Shown here piece by piece: positions 9,349-20,433 of a stretch of 32,201 nt of DNA. This DNA comes from Heterotrichella gracilis. Taxonomy: Eukaryota; Sar; Xanthophyceae; Tribonematales; Xanthonemataceae. Location of the stretch: positions 1 through 32,201 of the forward strand of contig JAULBX010028016.1 in the NCBI GenBank assembly GCA_032358255.1. The letters are read 5' to 3'. Every line of letters starts with the position of its first letter. Positions within the stretch are counted from its first letter, which is position 1. The notes under the pieces are model-generated. The model searched no databases and was not told the origin of the DNA. It saw only the letters and a program-made list of their open reading frames with translations. The position numbers were made by a program, and so were the translations under genes.

Positions 9349-12027
9349 ATGGAGGACCTGAGCCACTTCCTGGACAACACACGATACGCGGATGTGACAC
9401 AGGTCCTGGTGCAAGATGACCCAACTGCCAGCAACTCGGCAACGACAAGCAAGCGAAAAGCTGTCACCCTTGCAGAGGACAGTGAAATTCGTGCAGACAA
9501 CAGTGATATGCATGCAGGCAACAGTGATCCCCTTGGAGGCAAAGACACACCTGCTGACACCAGTGATTCCACTGCAGCCAAGACTGGCTGTGAGGTTCTA
9601 CCCTCAAATCCCATATCCATACGAGCCACAAAACTCGCTCTGGGGTTGCGGTCTGCCTACTTCAAGTACGGGTCTAGTGTATCACGTTCCCATTCAAGTA
9701 TGTCCGAAAACTTGTAGCAATACATTATGCCGGCAACCCACGCCGCTTGTGCAACTTGTACACGGTTGTCTTACTATTCTGTTACTTTGTTGCCTTCTCA
9801 AGACAGACGTGGGGGTATACTTTGCACCGCAGTTGATCTAGTGGCCCCTGTCACGCAGGACCAGGATAGACAACTGGTTGGCTGAAGGCGCAGAAAGCAA
9901 GGAGTTGCAGATAACAGTGGCTGATGAGGAAGAGGCTCAAGTGCTCAAGACAGTCATTTTTGCCCTGTACAAAGGAGCGCTGGAGGAGGCAGACCGCCAA
10001 AGTGAGATGCATGGACTGCCGCGCACTGCCACCCTCACAATGTTTGCTGTGAGACGTTGCCAAGGCCTCGCAGCTATGTCTGCAATTGGGGCCGGTGGGT
10101 TGGAGTGAAACTCGTGGCGCACATTTGCAGGTGCCCACAGGGTTACTGCCATAGCAGAGTGCGCTGACAAGTACCAGGTGGACGTCTGTGTCAACGCTGC
10201 TTTGAAGGCCATCCTCAACCTGGTATGGGTTATAATGCAACGTCTGCTACTGCATGTTGGGGAATTGAGCTTCCATGCACATACTGTAGCATGGAAGCTC
10301 GTGATTAAGCATACTTGCAATGCTTAATCAGGAGCTTCCATGCTACAATATGTGTCCGCGGGGCTTGTTCACACCACTCCATGTTTGAATGCAATTTTTC
10401 TCACCCTTCTAACCAGTTTCGCGGGGATTGTTCAGGAGCTGTCGGTTGAGACATGCACCATTATCCTGGCCATGGCGGAGAAGCTGGCGCACTACGAGGC
10501 AACGGAACAGGTGGTTAAATTCTGCAATGAGTTTGTCGTCAGGCATTTCAAGCAGCTGGATGAGGTGCTGGAGGATAAGGCGCTGTCTCTGGAGCTATGC
10601 ACACTGCCTCTGCAGGCAATCAAGGTGTGGGTAGAAATACTTGTCCGTCATTTGCAGGAATTCTAAAAAGGTTGGGAGGTATCGCAGGTGTATTAATGAG
10701 GGATTTGTGTTACTGGTGCGGTCCACTAAATAGCCACTGACTGAATGCATCCATAACCTTTGAAGGCGCGCTTGTGGCACCAACGTCTGCGAATCGCCCT
10801 TGCTGAACAGTCAGTCTCATCTCAACGTAGTGAAATGTAATGAAGTATCCAGTTGCACAGCTGATCAATTTGGCTGTGTTTGCAGTTTCTTATGGAAAGC
10901 TCTCAGCTTGTTCTGAGCGGGGAAGAGTCAGGTCAGTACATGTGCCAGCACATTTGTTTTTGTGAGTACCCCAGCTGTGTAACATGTGAGGCGCTCCTTG
11001 CATGGCATAACGTGTACCATGTGTGCAGTGGTGGTTGCCCTGAGCACGTGGATGGACAGCCAGCAGTGGTCGGGGTTCTCAGCGCAAAGCAATGGCAGTG
11101 GAGCTGGTGTCTGTGGTGCGGTGGAAGCAGGTGCACCCAGCCTTTCTGTACACCTATGTGGCGGACCTGCCTGGCTGGAAGCTGCTGCCAAACATCACTG
11201 AATTTCTGTTCAGTGCTGTGTACTCCCACCGTGCATCAGCTACATCAGAGCTGAGCTGGGAGAAAAAGGAGGCGGAAAAGCGCAAAGGCATGCTGTTCAC
11301 CTCAGAGCGGAGACTGGTGAAGTTGCCATCAAAAGAGTACGAGTGGAAGGTAAGACATGAGAGGGAGAGGCAGCAACGGCGCGCATTGCTTTGTGATGGG
11401 CCATGACAAGGCGTGCAGCACTGCACACTTTGAAGCCCACGTCTGCATGGGTTGCAGTGCCTGAGCTGCAGGTGATAGATGGTGCAGTGATTACTCATGG
11501 TGCATGATTTGTTTGGTTCTATTTGTTCAGGTGGAGATGGACATCTTGAAGCGGGCATCGGATGGACTCCTTCCAAAATCAATTGACAGCAATATGTTCT
11601 ACTACCTGGGCCTCTGGTGGTAGCTGAGTGTGGAATTTACGGACGACAATGCCGACCAGCAAAAGAACGGGGCAGGAGGTGCAGAGCAGCCAACAACATC
11701 TGCGGGAGTGAAAATGCCAGTTTTGGGTGCATACCTGGAGCTGCTACATGTGCAGATAAATGGCAAAACCGTTACAGGCAGGACTTGGGCGGGATACCAG
11801 TGAAATCCTCGTGTTGGGTCTCTTGCAAGAAAGGCAACACCTGGGGGTGGACACTATCTTCCTCGGAAAAACCTGTCCAGTTTACAAACACAGACGATTC
11901 ATGGGGATCGTCGCACATTCCTGAATACACAAACTCCAATGGCCAGCCCTATCCTATGGATGCCAACCACCCAGGAGTGTCTGATGGCCACCTCAAGTTG
12001 AAATGCACCATGTCATATGAGTCATGA
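9349..12027 (+). pseudogene. BTB-BACK copy C (internal stop and frame breaks)
   Basis: Exons 9349-9665, 9859-10001, 10131-10222, 10436-10624, 10886-11349 and 11531-12027; phases 2,1,0,0 close across the first four junctions. Start MEDLSHFLDNTRYADV; BTB halves, an ADKYQVDVCV segment, then BACK helices (ELSVETCTIILAMAEKLA). Lesions: the fifth exon changes frame twice around 11047-11092 relative to copy A (2-nt loss, then 1-nt gain), unless an unusually short intron of about 45 nt is removed there. In the last exon TAG at 11621-11623 replaces the Arg codon of the WWR motif kept in A and B. Near 11780 a 10-nt deletion shifts the frame, after which the correct C-terminus continues to 12027. The N-terminal BTB-BACK half is intact and could still be made. 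Copies A and C face away from each other. Confidence 0.72.
10278..10354. repeat. 34-bp near-perfect inverted repeat in a copy C intron
   Basis: Left arm 10278-10311 and right arm 10321-10354 are reverse complements with two mismatches, separated by a 9-nt loop. A third, shorter inverted segment (10267-10278) can pair instead with 10289-10300, so two hairpins compete. It lies in the intron between 10222 and 10436. It could be a small MITE-like element or an RNA hairpin (miRNA-precursor-like). Confidence 0.85.
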
Positions 12028-13863
12028 GCAACTTTTCCAGTGGTGGCTGATGCTCAGCATGGCCTCAGGCATGATGCGGCACTGCGGCAGTTCTGATTGG
12101 ACGTTGGATTGGTTCCATGTGAAAGTGACACTTGACATAGCCGGGTTTGAAATAATGTCATTCAACTCCAGAGCTTCTGAAACCAGAATGAATCATTGAA
12201 CTCCAGAGCTTCTCAGCCAGAATCCTACGCACCATGCCTACGTCTGAGACTTTGTCTCACATTGACATGGTAACCAACCGTTCGTGGTACACTATTAACC
12301 CGCGCTACATAATATCCACCGTAGACTTGCCCTGAACACAGGCATCGGTGGGGACAGGCAAAAGTAAAATCAACAAAAACCTAGTTGCACCGTGTGCATT
12401 TCCATCGATCAGCCTGGACCTGGTCCAGGTGCGCTGAACAACATTTCACTTCTGAACCAGCCGTAGATTTTTGCGAAAAACCACGCAGCAGATACAAGCA
12501 CAGCAGGTACGGCATGGTGTGTGTGTCACATTTTGTAGCTCGAATCAATGGCCACGGTGTCATAATGCATCACAGAGACCAACTAGTTTGATGCAGACGG
12601 ATGGGAAGCCGAGCTTAGCCCTTGCTAGGCGCATTTCACATTGTGGCATTTCATCTTTTCACAGATAATTCAACTACAACCTCACCATCCAGCGGCTGCC
12701 TGAAATTTAGACGACACCCACCTAATCACCCTTGGCGACATCAAAGCCTGCTACTCGTATTCTGCTACACCCACTTCCTAAAATCAACACTTAAACACCA
12801 TGACAATCAATTGAACCGCTACTTTGAAACAACCCAAGCAAATCCATCCATTGGAAACAACGCAAAACACATTCCTCCACGCCATGAGCCAATGCCAATG
12901 CCATGAGCCAATGTGCTTGCGTATTTATGGTCCTAATACAGGCTTCCCAAGCATACATCGCATATCTCATCAAGATCTGCATGGGGCTGGTTCAACAAAC
13001 CCAACCCAACCTGGCGTAACATACAAGCCTCTACATGCACACCAGCCTCAGCACGAGTGGTAAGCATAAATGTAATAAAAAAGAAGACAGCCGGCTAACA
13101 GGGTATTAGTCGCAGCAATAATCGCGTCATGCGGCAGCAATACCTTGCTATGGGTACACACCACTATACGTATACGTGGGATTGGCAAATCCCTGGATAT
13201 CCTTTGGGGGCGAGCCAAATACAGCTGCTGCAATGCCTGCATCCAAAGCTGAGGTGCCAAGGCTGCTGTGGAATGCACAGCATCGATAGAAACACAGCAC
13301 AAACACTTGTGTTAAAACCACAACCCATGCTGCTGCACTGGCTACCCTAGGGTACAGTATAATGTACATGCCACTCTAGCGCCTGCTACATATACAAAAA
13401 GGGCAAAGGGAGACGAATGATCATGGTCGAGAGGGGAAGAGGGGGCATTCAGGCGACCAAAACTGAGGGAAGCTTGCCATTTTCGGCCCACGAGGCGGAA
13501 GGTCAAGCGCCCTCCCCTGTACCGGCGTTGCTTCACCCCCCTTGCAACTCCCCACAAGGTACGGGGCTGGCACGACCACATGCCGTGGGCGCATGGCACC
13601 ACAAAACTTTATTTTTTCACGACGGCTAGGTTGGTACACCTGGTGGTGTACTGCTGATGGGTATTGCTATCACTGTCCGTACATGTAGCTGCGATTCCCC
13701 GTAAAAGTTCCGGAAGGCTCGATGCTCTACCTGCACCTGATGTGCTACAGAGCCAAACTCAGCTGCTGGTGCTCAGCGCCAGCTGGTGTGCTGCTGCTGC
13801 TTCATAAATGGGCCACTGCCGCCGTCCCCCATTGCCATCCGCAACGGTTTTGGGCCTCACTCG
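12028..13863. other. Intergenic, no supported gene
   Basis: Long stretch between the plus-strand BTB-BACK copy and the 3' end of the ankyrin gene. It holds a 35-bp-period direct repeat (12158-12224) and a possible orphan minus-strand exon (13163-13265), described separately. Frames in 12600-13060 are Thr/Pro/His-rich and look non-coding. Confidence 0.5.
12158..12224. repeat. Two-copy direct repeat, period about 35 bp
   Basis: Copies at 12158-12190 and 12193-12224 share AACTCCAGAGCTTCT and a CCAGAAT end. They lie in the 3' flank of copy C. No function is apparent. Confidence 0.8.
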
Positions 13864-13966
13864 CTGGCCGCCATGCCGCCATCCAGCTGGTCTGGGGGAA
13901 CCCCTATGCGGCGCAGGTTGGGCTGGCGCAGTGGCCTTTGCGCATGTGCACCAGGAATGCTGCTGG
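13864..13966 (-). repeat. Ghost copy of the last ankyrin-gene exon
   Basis: Aligns on the same strand with 14079-14172, the body of the final exon: GCC.GCCATGCCG, ATCCAGCTGG, GCGGCGCAG, TTGCGC.TGTGCACCAGGAA. It has insertions and substitutions and lies about 100 bp beyond the stop codon in gene orientation. It is a tandemly duplicated exon segment that is no longer coding. Confidence 0.75.
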
Positions 13967-14068
13967 ACAGCCAACCCCTTGCCCCGGCGAAGGCCTGCCC
14001 CAGGTACACTGACGCCTCACCCGCGCCGCTGCCAAAAGCGGGTCAAGGCATCACAAGCTGGTAAGCTG

Positions 14069-17000
14069 TCACAAGCTGCCGGCCATGCCGGGATCCAGCT
14101 GGGTTGTGGGGATTTCGAGCCGGCGCAGCGGCTCTTGCGCGTGCACCAGGAAGGCGTTGGTGCTGCTGTTGAACTCGTCCCGCAGGCCGTGGCCGCCGAA
14201 GAGCGTGAAAGGCTGGGCAGAGGGCAGCGCGTCCATCATCATGCCCATGCCTGCAATACATTGAGGTTTAGGGTTTAGGGTTTAGGGGTTTGGGGTTTAG
14301 GGATTTAGGCCAGCAAGCCCATCATCATGCCCCATGCCTGCGAAGCATGCCGGATGGGGGGTTTGTACCAAGTTTGTAAGAGGCATGCCGTGCATGTGGG
14401 GGGAGGGCGCGCAAATGGCAATGCTGCTCCAGCACTGCTGCAGTTTCCGCGGTTTCTTCCAGCCATGTAATGCAGACAACACCAGTGCATGCCAGGCCTG
14501 GTTGATAGAACTGACAGGACGAGCGCTGACAGGAATGCTATTGCAAAGCAATGCAGCAATGCATGGGCACACCATGGATGCCCACTGTGCAATCATTCGC
14601 AGCACACAGCACCAGTATTACCACCCCACAAACCAACACTGCAGCACAATGCCACCCCTCTCATCCCACACGCCACCCGCGCGCACCTGATGCACTGGAG
14701 CCGCCCGGGCAGCTCCCAAAGCCCTTCCCGGCAAACGCGCCCGGCGCCCCAAACTCATCCCCAACCGCCACCACCCGATCCCCAAACAGCCTCCCCGGGA
14801 CCTGCTGCGCGGGGCTGACCGCCATCCCCGGGGCCCCGCCGCCGCCGCTTCCGTTCAAAAACATGGCCAGCTTGCCAGCCCACTCCAGGCGCTCCCGGGT
14901 GACTGCTTCGGCCACCACGCGCGCCTCGTGCTGCGCGGCATCATGCAGGATGGCCGCCACCTCATCCCGGTGGTCCAACTCCGCCTGGCGCATGGCTTGG
15001 CGAAGGAGGGAGACCTCGGCTCGGAGCGCGGCGGCCTCCCGGGCCAAGGAGTCGTGCTCCGAAGGGGATGCATCAGCAGGGCCGCTGGCAGGGGAAGAGA
15101 CGGGGGTGGCGGCGGCGAGGGAGGGCTGTTCAGCAGGGTGTGCTGGCGCTTGCGGGGTGGAGAGCGGGTGCACTGGGGAGGGGGATGGCGCGGGCTCCGG
15201 CAAGGGCGCGGGGAGGGTCTTCCAGGCGCTGGTGGTGGGCACCTCTGCTGGCTGGAAGGCGCGCGCGCTCGCTGACCTGGCGGCTGAGCTGGAGGGGGTT
15301 TGGGGCCGGGTGGAGGGCTTGCTGACGGGCGGGGTGTCGGCCCTCGACCGCGCGGGGCTGTGCGCGATGAGCTTTGCATCCTTCCCCTTGAGGAAGTGCG
15401 CCAGCGTGATCTGGCTGGGCTTGTGCGCAGCAACCCCACCGGTGGTGGGCGCGGCTGGGGCGACGTTGGCGGTGGGGGCTGTGGCACCACCCCCCTGGGG
15501 CTGCGAGCCATGCGCAGCGTGAAGACTTCCGCCAGCACCGCCCACGGCACCATGGGTGGGGTCCGGGTCCTTTGATTCGCCGCTGCAGCTGGAGCTGAGA
15601 GAGGTGGAGGAGGGGCAGCGCTTCTGCACCCCGCGGGGGGCGGGCACGGGCGGCTCCAGGGCGGAGGTGGCGGTGGCGGCAGGCTCCGGGGGCGATTTGG
15701 CTGGGGTCGCCTTCTTGCCGCTCTTCACCACCTGTGGCCCGGTAGCAGAAGGCGTTTTAAATCCCAAGTTCCATGGTCTCAATGAAAGAGAAGAAAGTAC
15801 ATGGACATGGCGATCACATTGAGAGCGTGAAGATAGCATAAAGGTAACATGTGCCTGTGTACCTCCTGTGTGCCTACACTCACAGTGACATGTACAGGCA
15901 TGCATACCTGCCACTGCGTATCAATTCCGCCCTGCCCCTCCCCAGCATCCTCATCTGCATGGGCTGGCTCTGCCGGGCTGTCATCTCCAGAGCTGCAAGG
16001 CAGCTCTTGAGGATGGGGGCACTCTGCAGGCGGGCTCTGCTGGGCCGCGGGGCTGGCAGGCGCATCCCATGGGGGTGCTGATGTGGCCTCCCCCTCACAT
16101 TCGCTTTGCTCTGCAGCATGAACATGGCCTTTTAATAAGTAAAATGAGTGCACGTGAGGTGGAATCACAGCAGAGCGGCCGGGAGGGGAGGGCGCAAACC
16201 CCAACTTATGGAAAATCCACAGAACTGTACAAGCAGGCGCATATGCGCCCAAACCCTAAACCCTTCACCATATCCCTTCACTTGTACCCAAAGGCGCCTG
16301 CCTTTTCAGAGCTGACCTCCACAACAACTTTAAAAGGAGCACCCTTCCCGCCCAGTGCCATGCGCAATTTGCGAGTGCCCATGTGGCGTGTGCATCAAGA
16401 CCCTAAACCCTAAACCCTTACTCATAAATCCCTAAGTCCGCACCTGCATCCTCCTCGGCAGCGCACTGCTTGGCCCCCTTGCCCCTGGACCGCTTCCCCT
16501 TCTTCTTGCGCTTGGATTTCCCCCCTGTGGGTGCCCCACAGCCGCCTGCCGCTGCCCCTGGCGCCCCCCCCTCCTCCTCCTCCAAGCTGGCCAGCAGGGC
16601 TGCCTGGCGCCGCTGCGCCTCGGCCTCCAGCCGCGCAAGCCTGGGTGGAGATAGGGGGGAAAAGGGTTTCAGGCGCACTTGCGGGGAGGAGTATGCAAAC
16701 TTGCGGCAGGCTGTTCAGGGTCTACGCTTTAGGGTTGAGGTTTCGGCACCATGCTTGGGGCGAGCTGGCAAAGTGTGGGGCAAGCTCTAAAGGGGTGACG
16801 CGCCCCTGTGGGACACTAGCTTGACAGCGCACCTGTCTTCGAGGTCCTTGGCCACCCTAAACTCAGGGGACATGCCCACCCCGCACCCAACCCCCACAAC
16901 CCACTTGCGCGCCTGGCCCAGCAGTGTAGCAGCAGATTTTCACCCTGCCGTCACCCACCCATCCTCCCACCAAGCTTGACTGCGCACCTGTTTTCCAGGT

Positions 17001-19315
17001 TCTTGCGCATGTCTGAGTTCTCAAGAACATAGTCCATCACCCTGGGCCCATGCCGGTCCCTCGGGGACACCACTGCCCCCAAACCCCTTTATGTACAATA
17101 TGCTCGCATTTATGTTTTAAATTAAAATTCTATTACTTGCGTTTGGCCCAGCAGACGTTCACCCTGCCGCCACCCACCCCCTTGATCACCACTCTTGACT
17201 GCGCACCTGTCTTCCAGGTTCTTGCGCACGTCCGAGTTCTCGGGTGCATAGTCCATCACGCTGCGCCCGCGCCGGTCCCTCAGGGATACCGAGGCGCCCG
17301 CCACCAGCAAGCCCTCCAGTGCAGTGGTGGCGCAGTTGCCCGCAGCGAACATGAGTGCAGTGCGGCCCAGGGCGTCCTGTGGCAGGGAGGGTTTAGAATT
17401 AGGATGTAGTCGTGGGGCGCACTTCCAGGCGGCAAACATAAAACATGAGTGTGGGGGTGCGGCCCATGGGTCCTGTGGCAGGAGGGTTAAGGGATTAGGG
17501 TTTCAAAGTGCGGTGGTGGCGCAGTTGCACGCGGCGAATATGAGTTCGGTGCGGCCCAGGGCGTCCTGTGTGGCAGGGAGGGTTTAGGGTTTAGGGTGCG
17601 CCCCAGGGCAATCCAGTGCGGTAAGTAGTGAGGGGTGATAGCCTAGCTTTGAAGCATGTATTGTGGCAGTCTTCAACTGTGGGCGAGGATACCCTGGCAG
17701 GCGTGTGGACAAAACAGGCTTGGTTGCGTTGAAGGTTTCCTGCACTGTTTCGTCTTTGCGACGGCCACCACACTGTAGTGCACACCAAACACACCAAGTA
17801 TGGCAGTCCAGGAGAATGCGACATGGATGTGCAGAGGTTGCAGAGCCAGTAAGGCACTTCTGAAGACCCAACTTCACTATATGAACCACATACCTGCAGC
17901 TCTATGGTGGCACCATGTTGCAGCAGTATGGTAATCGCTTCAGGGCTGTTGGCGGCCGCAGCGAGCATGAGGGCCTGCAAACACCACAGGAGAGGGTCAA
18001 CACTGCTGCCTTGTGTAGGGTTTTGCAGGGCAAACTATCACCCATGTGAGGTGCATGTGCCCACCATGCACGTGGCACCCAGAGTGAAGCTAGGTGGCAA
18101 CGAACGAATGGCGATGCCGGGTAACCGGCCACCCACGATTGGAGGCCCACGGATGTCAATTTGCCAAAGGATCCGATAAACGTGCACGCCCAGAACGAGG
18201 ACCCCCTTGCACATCTGTGCCGTCCCGGTCAGCAGACCTGTCAGCACTGGTGACTAACACAGCAGCGACACAAGGACCGCAGATGCTGGGTTTTGACGCA
18301 CGATGCAGGGGCTTTGGGTTCGTACCGAGCTTCCGTTTGGCGCCCAGGTGTCTGGCACCGCTCCGTCCTTCAGAAGCTTTGCCATGGCTGTCACTGCTAC
18401 TGGCCCTCCCTCTCCAGCGCATGCTAAGAGCATAGCATTCAGCACCTGTGGAAACGCCAAGTTGTAACCATAGCGATGCAGCCCACACAGCAACAGACAA
18501 ACAGGGATCACGACCCACAAGGCGTTGCAGGGCAGCAATCTGTGTGACAGCCCCATCCATCTGCTACTACACTGCAGTGTAGATCGCGGCAAAGCAGATT
18601 GTGCCGTTCTGAGTCCTTGTGAACGTTTTGCCCACAACGCGGCCTTTGCTGCACAGAGATGGGTTATATGGGGTTCAAAGCGTACCTCTCCACGCTCACA
18701 GGCCACTGCAACGTCCACAGGCGTCTGCTTCCTGGTGTTTTGGGCCAGACATGCGTCTGGACTGTGCCCTGCCAACTTGTACACTGCGTGTGCCTGCAAG
18801 CCACAGAGAGAAACCCTTCTCAGTGCCAAGCCAGGAAGGAAACACAGAGACCTTGGGAGCAGAGCCCAACAGCAGGGAAAAGCTTGGTACCTGAGCATGG
18901 CAGCTGGCAAAGTGCAGTGCAGTGTCACCGTTGCCATCTTGGCCCAGCACTGCAGCTCCTCGCTGCAACAGGACGTCCACACAATCCTCGTGGCCATACC
19001 CAGCAGCGTAGTGCAAACACGTCCGCCCTGCGTTGCACAGACGAGGGTCTCAGCAGTGGCATCGGCGAGATCTCAGCCTTTCCCGGGAAAAAAGGGGATG
19101 TCTCCACCCGCTTGGTTTGAAAACTGCAACATACCTTCGCAGTCCTGGGCACCCACGATGCTCTGGCTTATGTCAAGCGCAGCAACAAGCTGGTCAGTCA
19201 GTCCAAGCTTGGAAGCGGCGACGGCGGCTGCGAGGGCATTCTCAGGAGTGGGTTGCGGTTTGCCCTTGACGCGAGCCCAGTCAGCCGATGTGTCGTTTGT
19301 GGGTGAAGTCATCAT
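14069..19315 (-). CDS. Ankyrin-repeat protein with basic region and C-terminal coiled coil
   Basis: Ten minus-strand exons: 19135-19315, 18891-19027, 18686-18793, 18326-18445, 17894-17974, 17207-17376, 16444-16640, 15908-16110, 14687-15731, 14069-14250. Phase closes at all nine junctions, giving 807 residues from MMTSPTNDTS. Ankyrin repeats occupy about residues 20-255, clearest in exon 2 (GRTCLHYAAGYGHEDCVDVL, then GDTALHFA) and exon 6 (GRTALMFAAGN). Exon 7 adds an Arg/Glu-rich helix and a KSKRKKKGKRSRGKG basic stretch that could be a nuclear signal or nucleic-acid contact. Exons 8-9 are Pro/Ser/Ala-rich, with a coiled coil near residues 645-710 (REAAALRAEVSLLRQAMRQA). I recognise the repeats but not the whole family; a scaffold role is only a guess. 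Introns and 3' flank carry ghost copies of exons 6 and 10. Confidence 0.78.
14262..14308 (+). repeat. Interstitial telomere-like TTTAGGG array
   Basis: Several consecutive (G)GTTTAGGG units, some imperfect, just upstream (in gene sense) of the last ankyrin exon and therefore within an intron. TTTAGGG is the plant and trebouxiophyte telomere repeat. Similar shorter runs sit in other introns of this gene (about 16250, 16400-16420, 17580-17597). Sequence continues on both sides, so this is not a chromosome end. Confidence 0.8.
16820..17072 (-). repeat. Two ghost copies of the 3' half of ankyrin exon 6
   Basis: The segment 16910-17072 repeats 17140-17305, including intron sequence, the splice donor (GCGCACCTGT.TTCCAGGTTCTTGCGCA read on plus is split here only to name the shared donor edge) and exon codons. 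A shorter, more worn copy is at 16820-16856. Both lie in the intron downstream of exon 6. Donor dinucleotides are still present in both. Confidence 0.8.
17417..17597 (-). repeat. Two ghost copies of the 5' half of ankyrin exon 6
   Basis: Segments 17417-17500 and 17505-17597 resemble 17315-17405, the start of exon 6 plus its acceptor: AACATGAGTG, GTGCGGCCCA, GG.(G)TCCTGTGGCAGG. Each is followed by GGGTTTAGGG-like or TTAGGG motifs. They lie in the intron upstream of exon 6, so this exon has duplicated edges on both sides. Confidence 0.8.
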
Positions 19316-20433
19316 GATTTGCAGTGTACCACTACACTCAGTGCACCGTTGAGAGGAAGCATTGAAACAAGGGCTGCAGCACGTTTCTGAAAGCTCGCGG
19401 TATTAGGTTTTGGGGGAGTTTTGGGCAGCGTAAAGCCTTTTGTATGCAAACCACAGAGCAACTTTTCAAACTGGCCGGGGACCCGCGCAAATAAGTATCC
19501 TCCGTAGAAATCCTAAACCCTAATGCAGGGTAATTCCTACTGCTCACAAATGCAGCTTTGAGCTGAGCCTGATGACTGCCATTGCCAGAGACAGGCAGCA
19601 ATTTTGTGAAGTTCCCTACTTTTCACCGTCTCTCCCAGCGTCCCTCCACAGACATTTATCAAATAGAAGAACTCCCTGCTCGACACGCACGGGTACCCCT
19701 CAAGGATACACAAACAATCGTATGGGCTAGTACGGTGCCTGTAACAATTACAGCAAGGCACTCCATTCCAGGCGAACAACGGGTTATTGCCCTATCTACA
19801 AGGCTAAAGTGCAGGCTCGCACTACCCATGAAGGGCCAGCAAACCCTATTCACATGCGCGTCGCAATTCCCTGCAATCTAAGTGGATACATACTTGGAAA
19901 GAAAAACGATTGAAAGAAACCAACTGTTTCTGAGAAACAGACCCTCCCTGTACCCAAGCAAACTAGCAGCACAACTGCAAATAATTATACCATGTCCTAC
20001 CAACAAGAAGGTCCAACAGACAACTGACAGGGAACTGAGATGACTACACGAGTCACCTCTCACCCTGGGCTGGGACAGCCATTTGCAACCCAGTGCTGAA
20101 CAACTGCTGCTGTGAAAATGTCAAAGCAACCAAAAAGGTGGCAAATTCAATGTGGCGCCTGCAAAGCCTGGCTGCTGAAAATGGTAGAAAATACTGTCTG
20201 GCAACGCTGCTGATGTGTCCCAATTGAGTTGGCTAACAAATGCCAAATGCCACCGCTCCAGGCTTTTCAACATAACAATGTGGCAACCCGCGCGTGATTA
20301 GTATCTGCAACAACTCGCCCTGACCATCCCTGTACCCTGCCCAAATCCACTGCATGAAGCTCCTCAACAGGGGTACCGAGTGATGAAGCCAGTAACACCA
20401 CGCAGAAACCACGCCAGCGTCAGAGGTTCAGGC
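19316..20433. other. Intergenic, no gene seen
   Basis: Lies between the start of the ankyrin gene and the 3' end of the epimerase gene, both on minus. One CCTAAACCCTAA motif near 19512. No conserved frame on either strand; presumably the ankyrin promoter and the epimerase 3' untranslated region. Confidence 0.6.

Noticed and set aside
11621..11623. TAG read as a recoded amino acid
   Set aside because: Some green seaweeds reassign TAG, but all intact genes here end with ordinary stops and a second, frameshifting lesion follows nearby, so pseudogene decay is simpler.
14262..14308. Chromosome end or subtelomere
   Set aside because: The telomere-like runs are short, occur in both orientations and lie inside introns of intact genes.
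14551..15522. 323-codon plus-strand frame
   Set aside because: It is the complement of the GC-rich ankyrin-gene exon 9; the minus frame has consistent splicing and a coiled coil.
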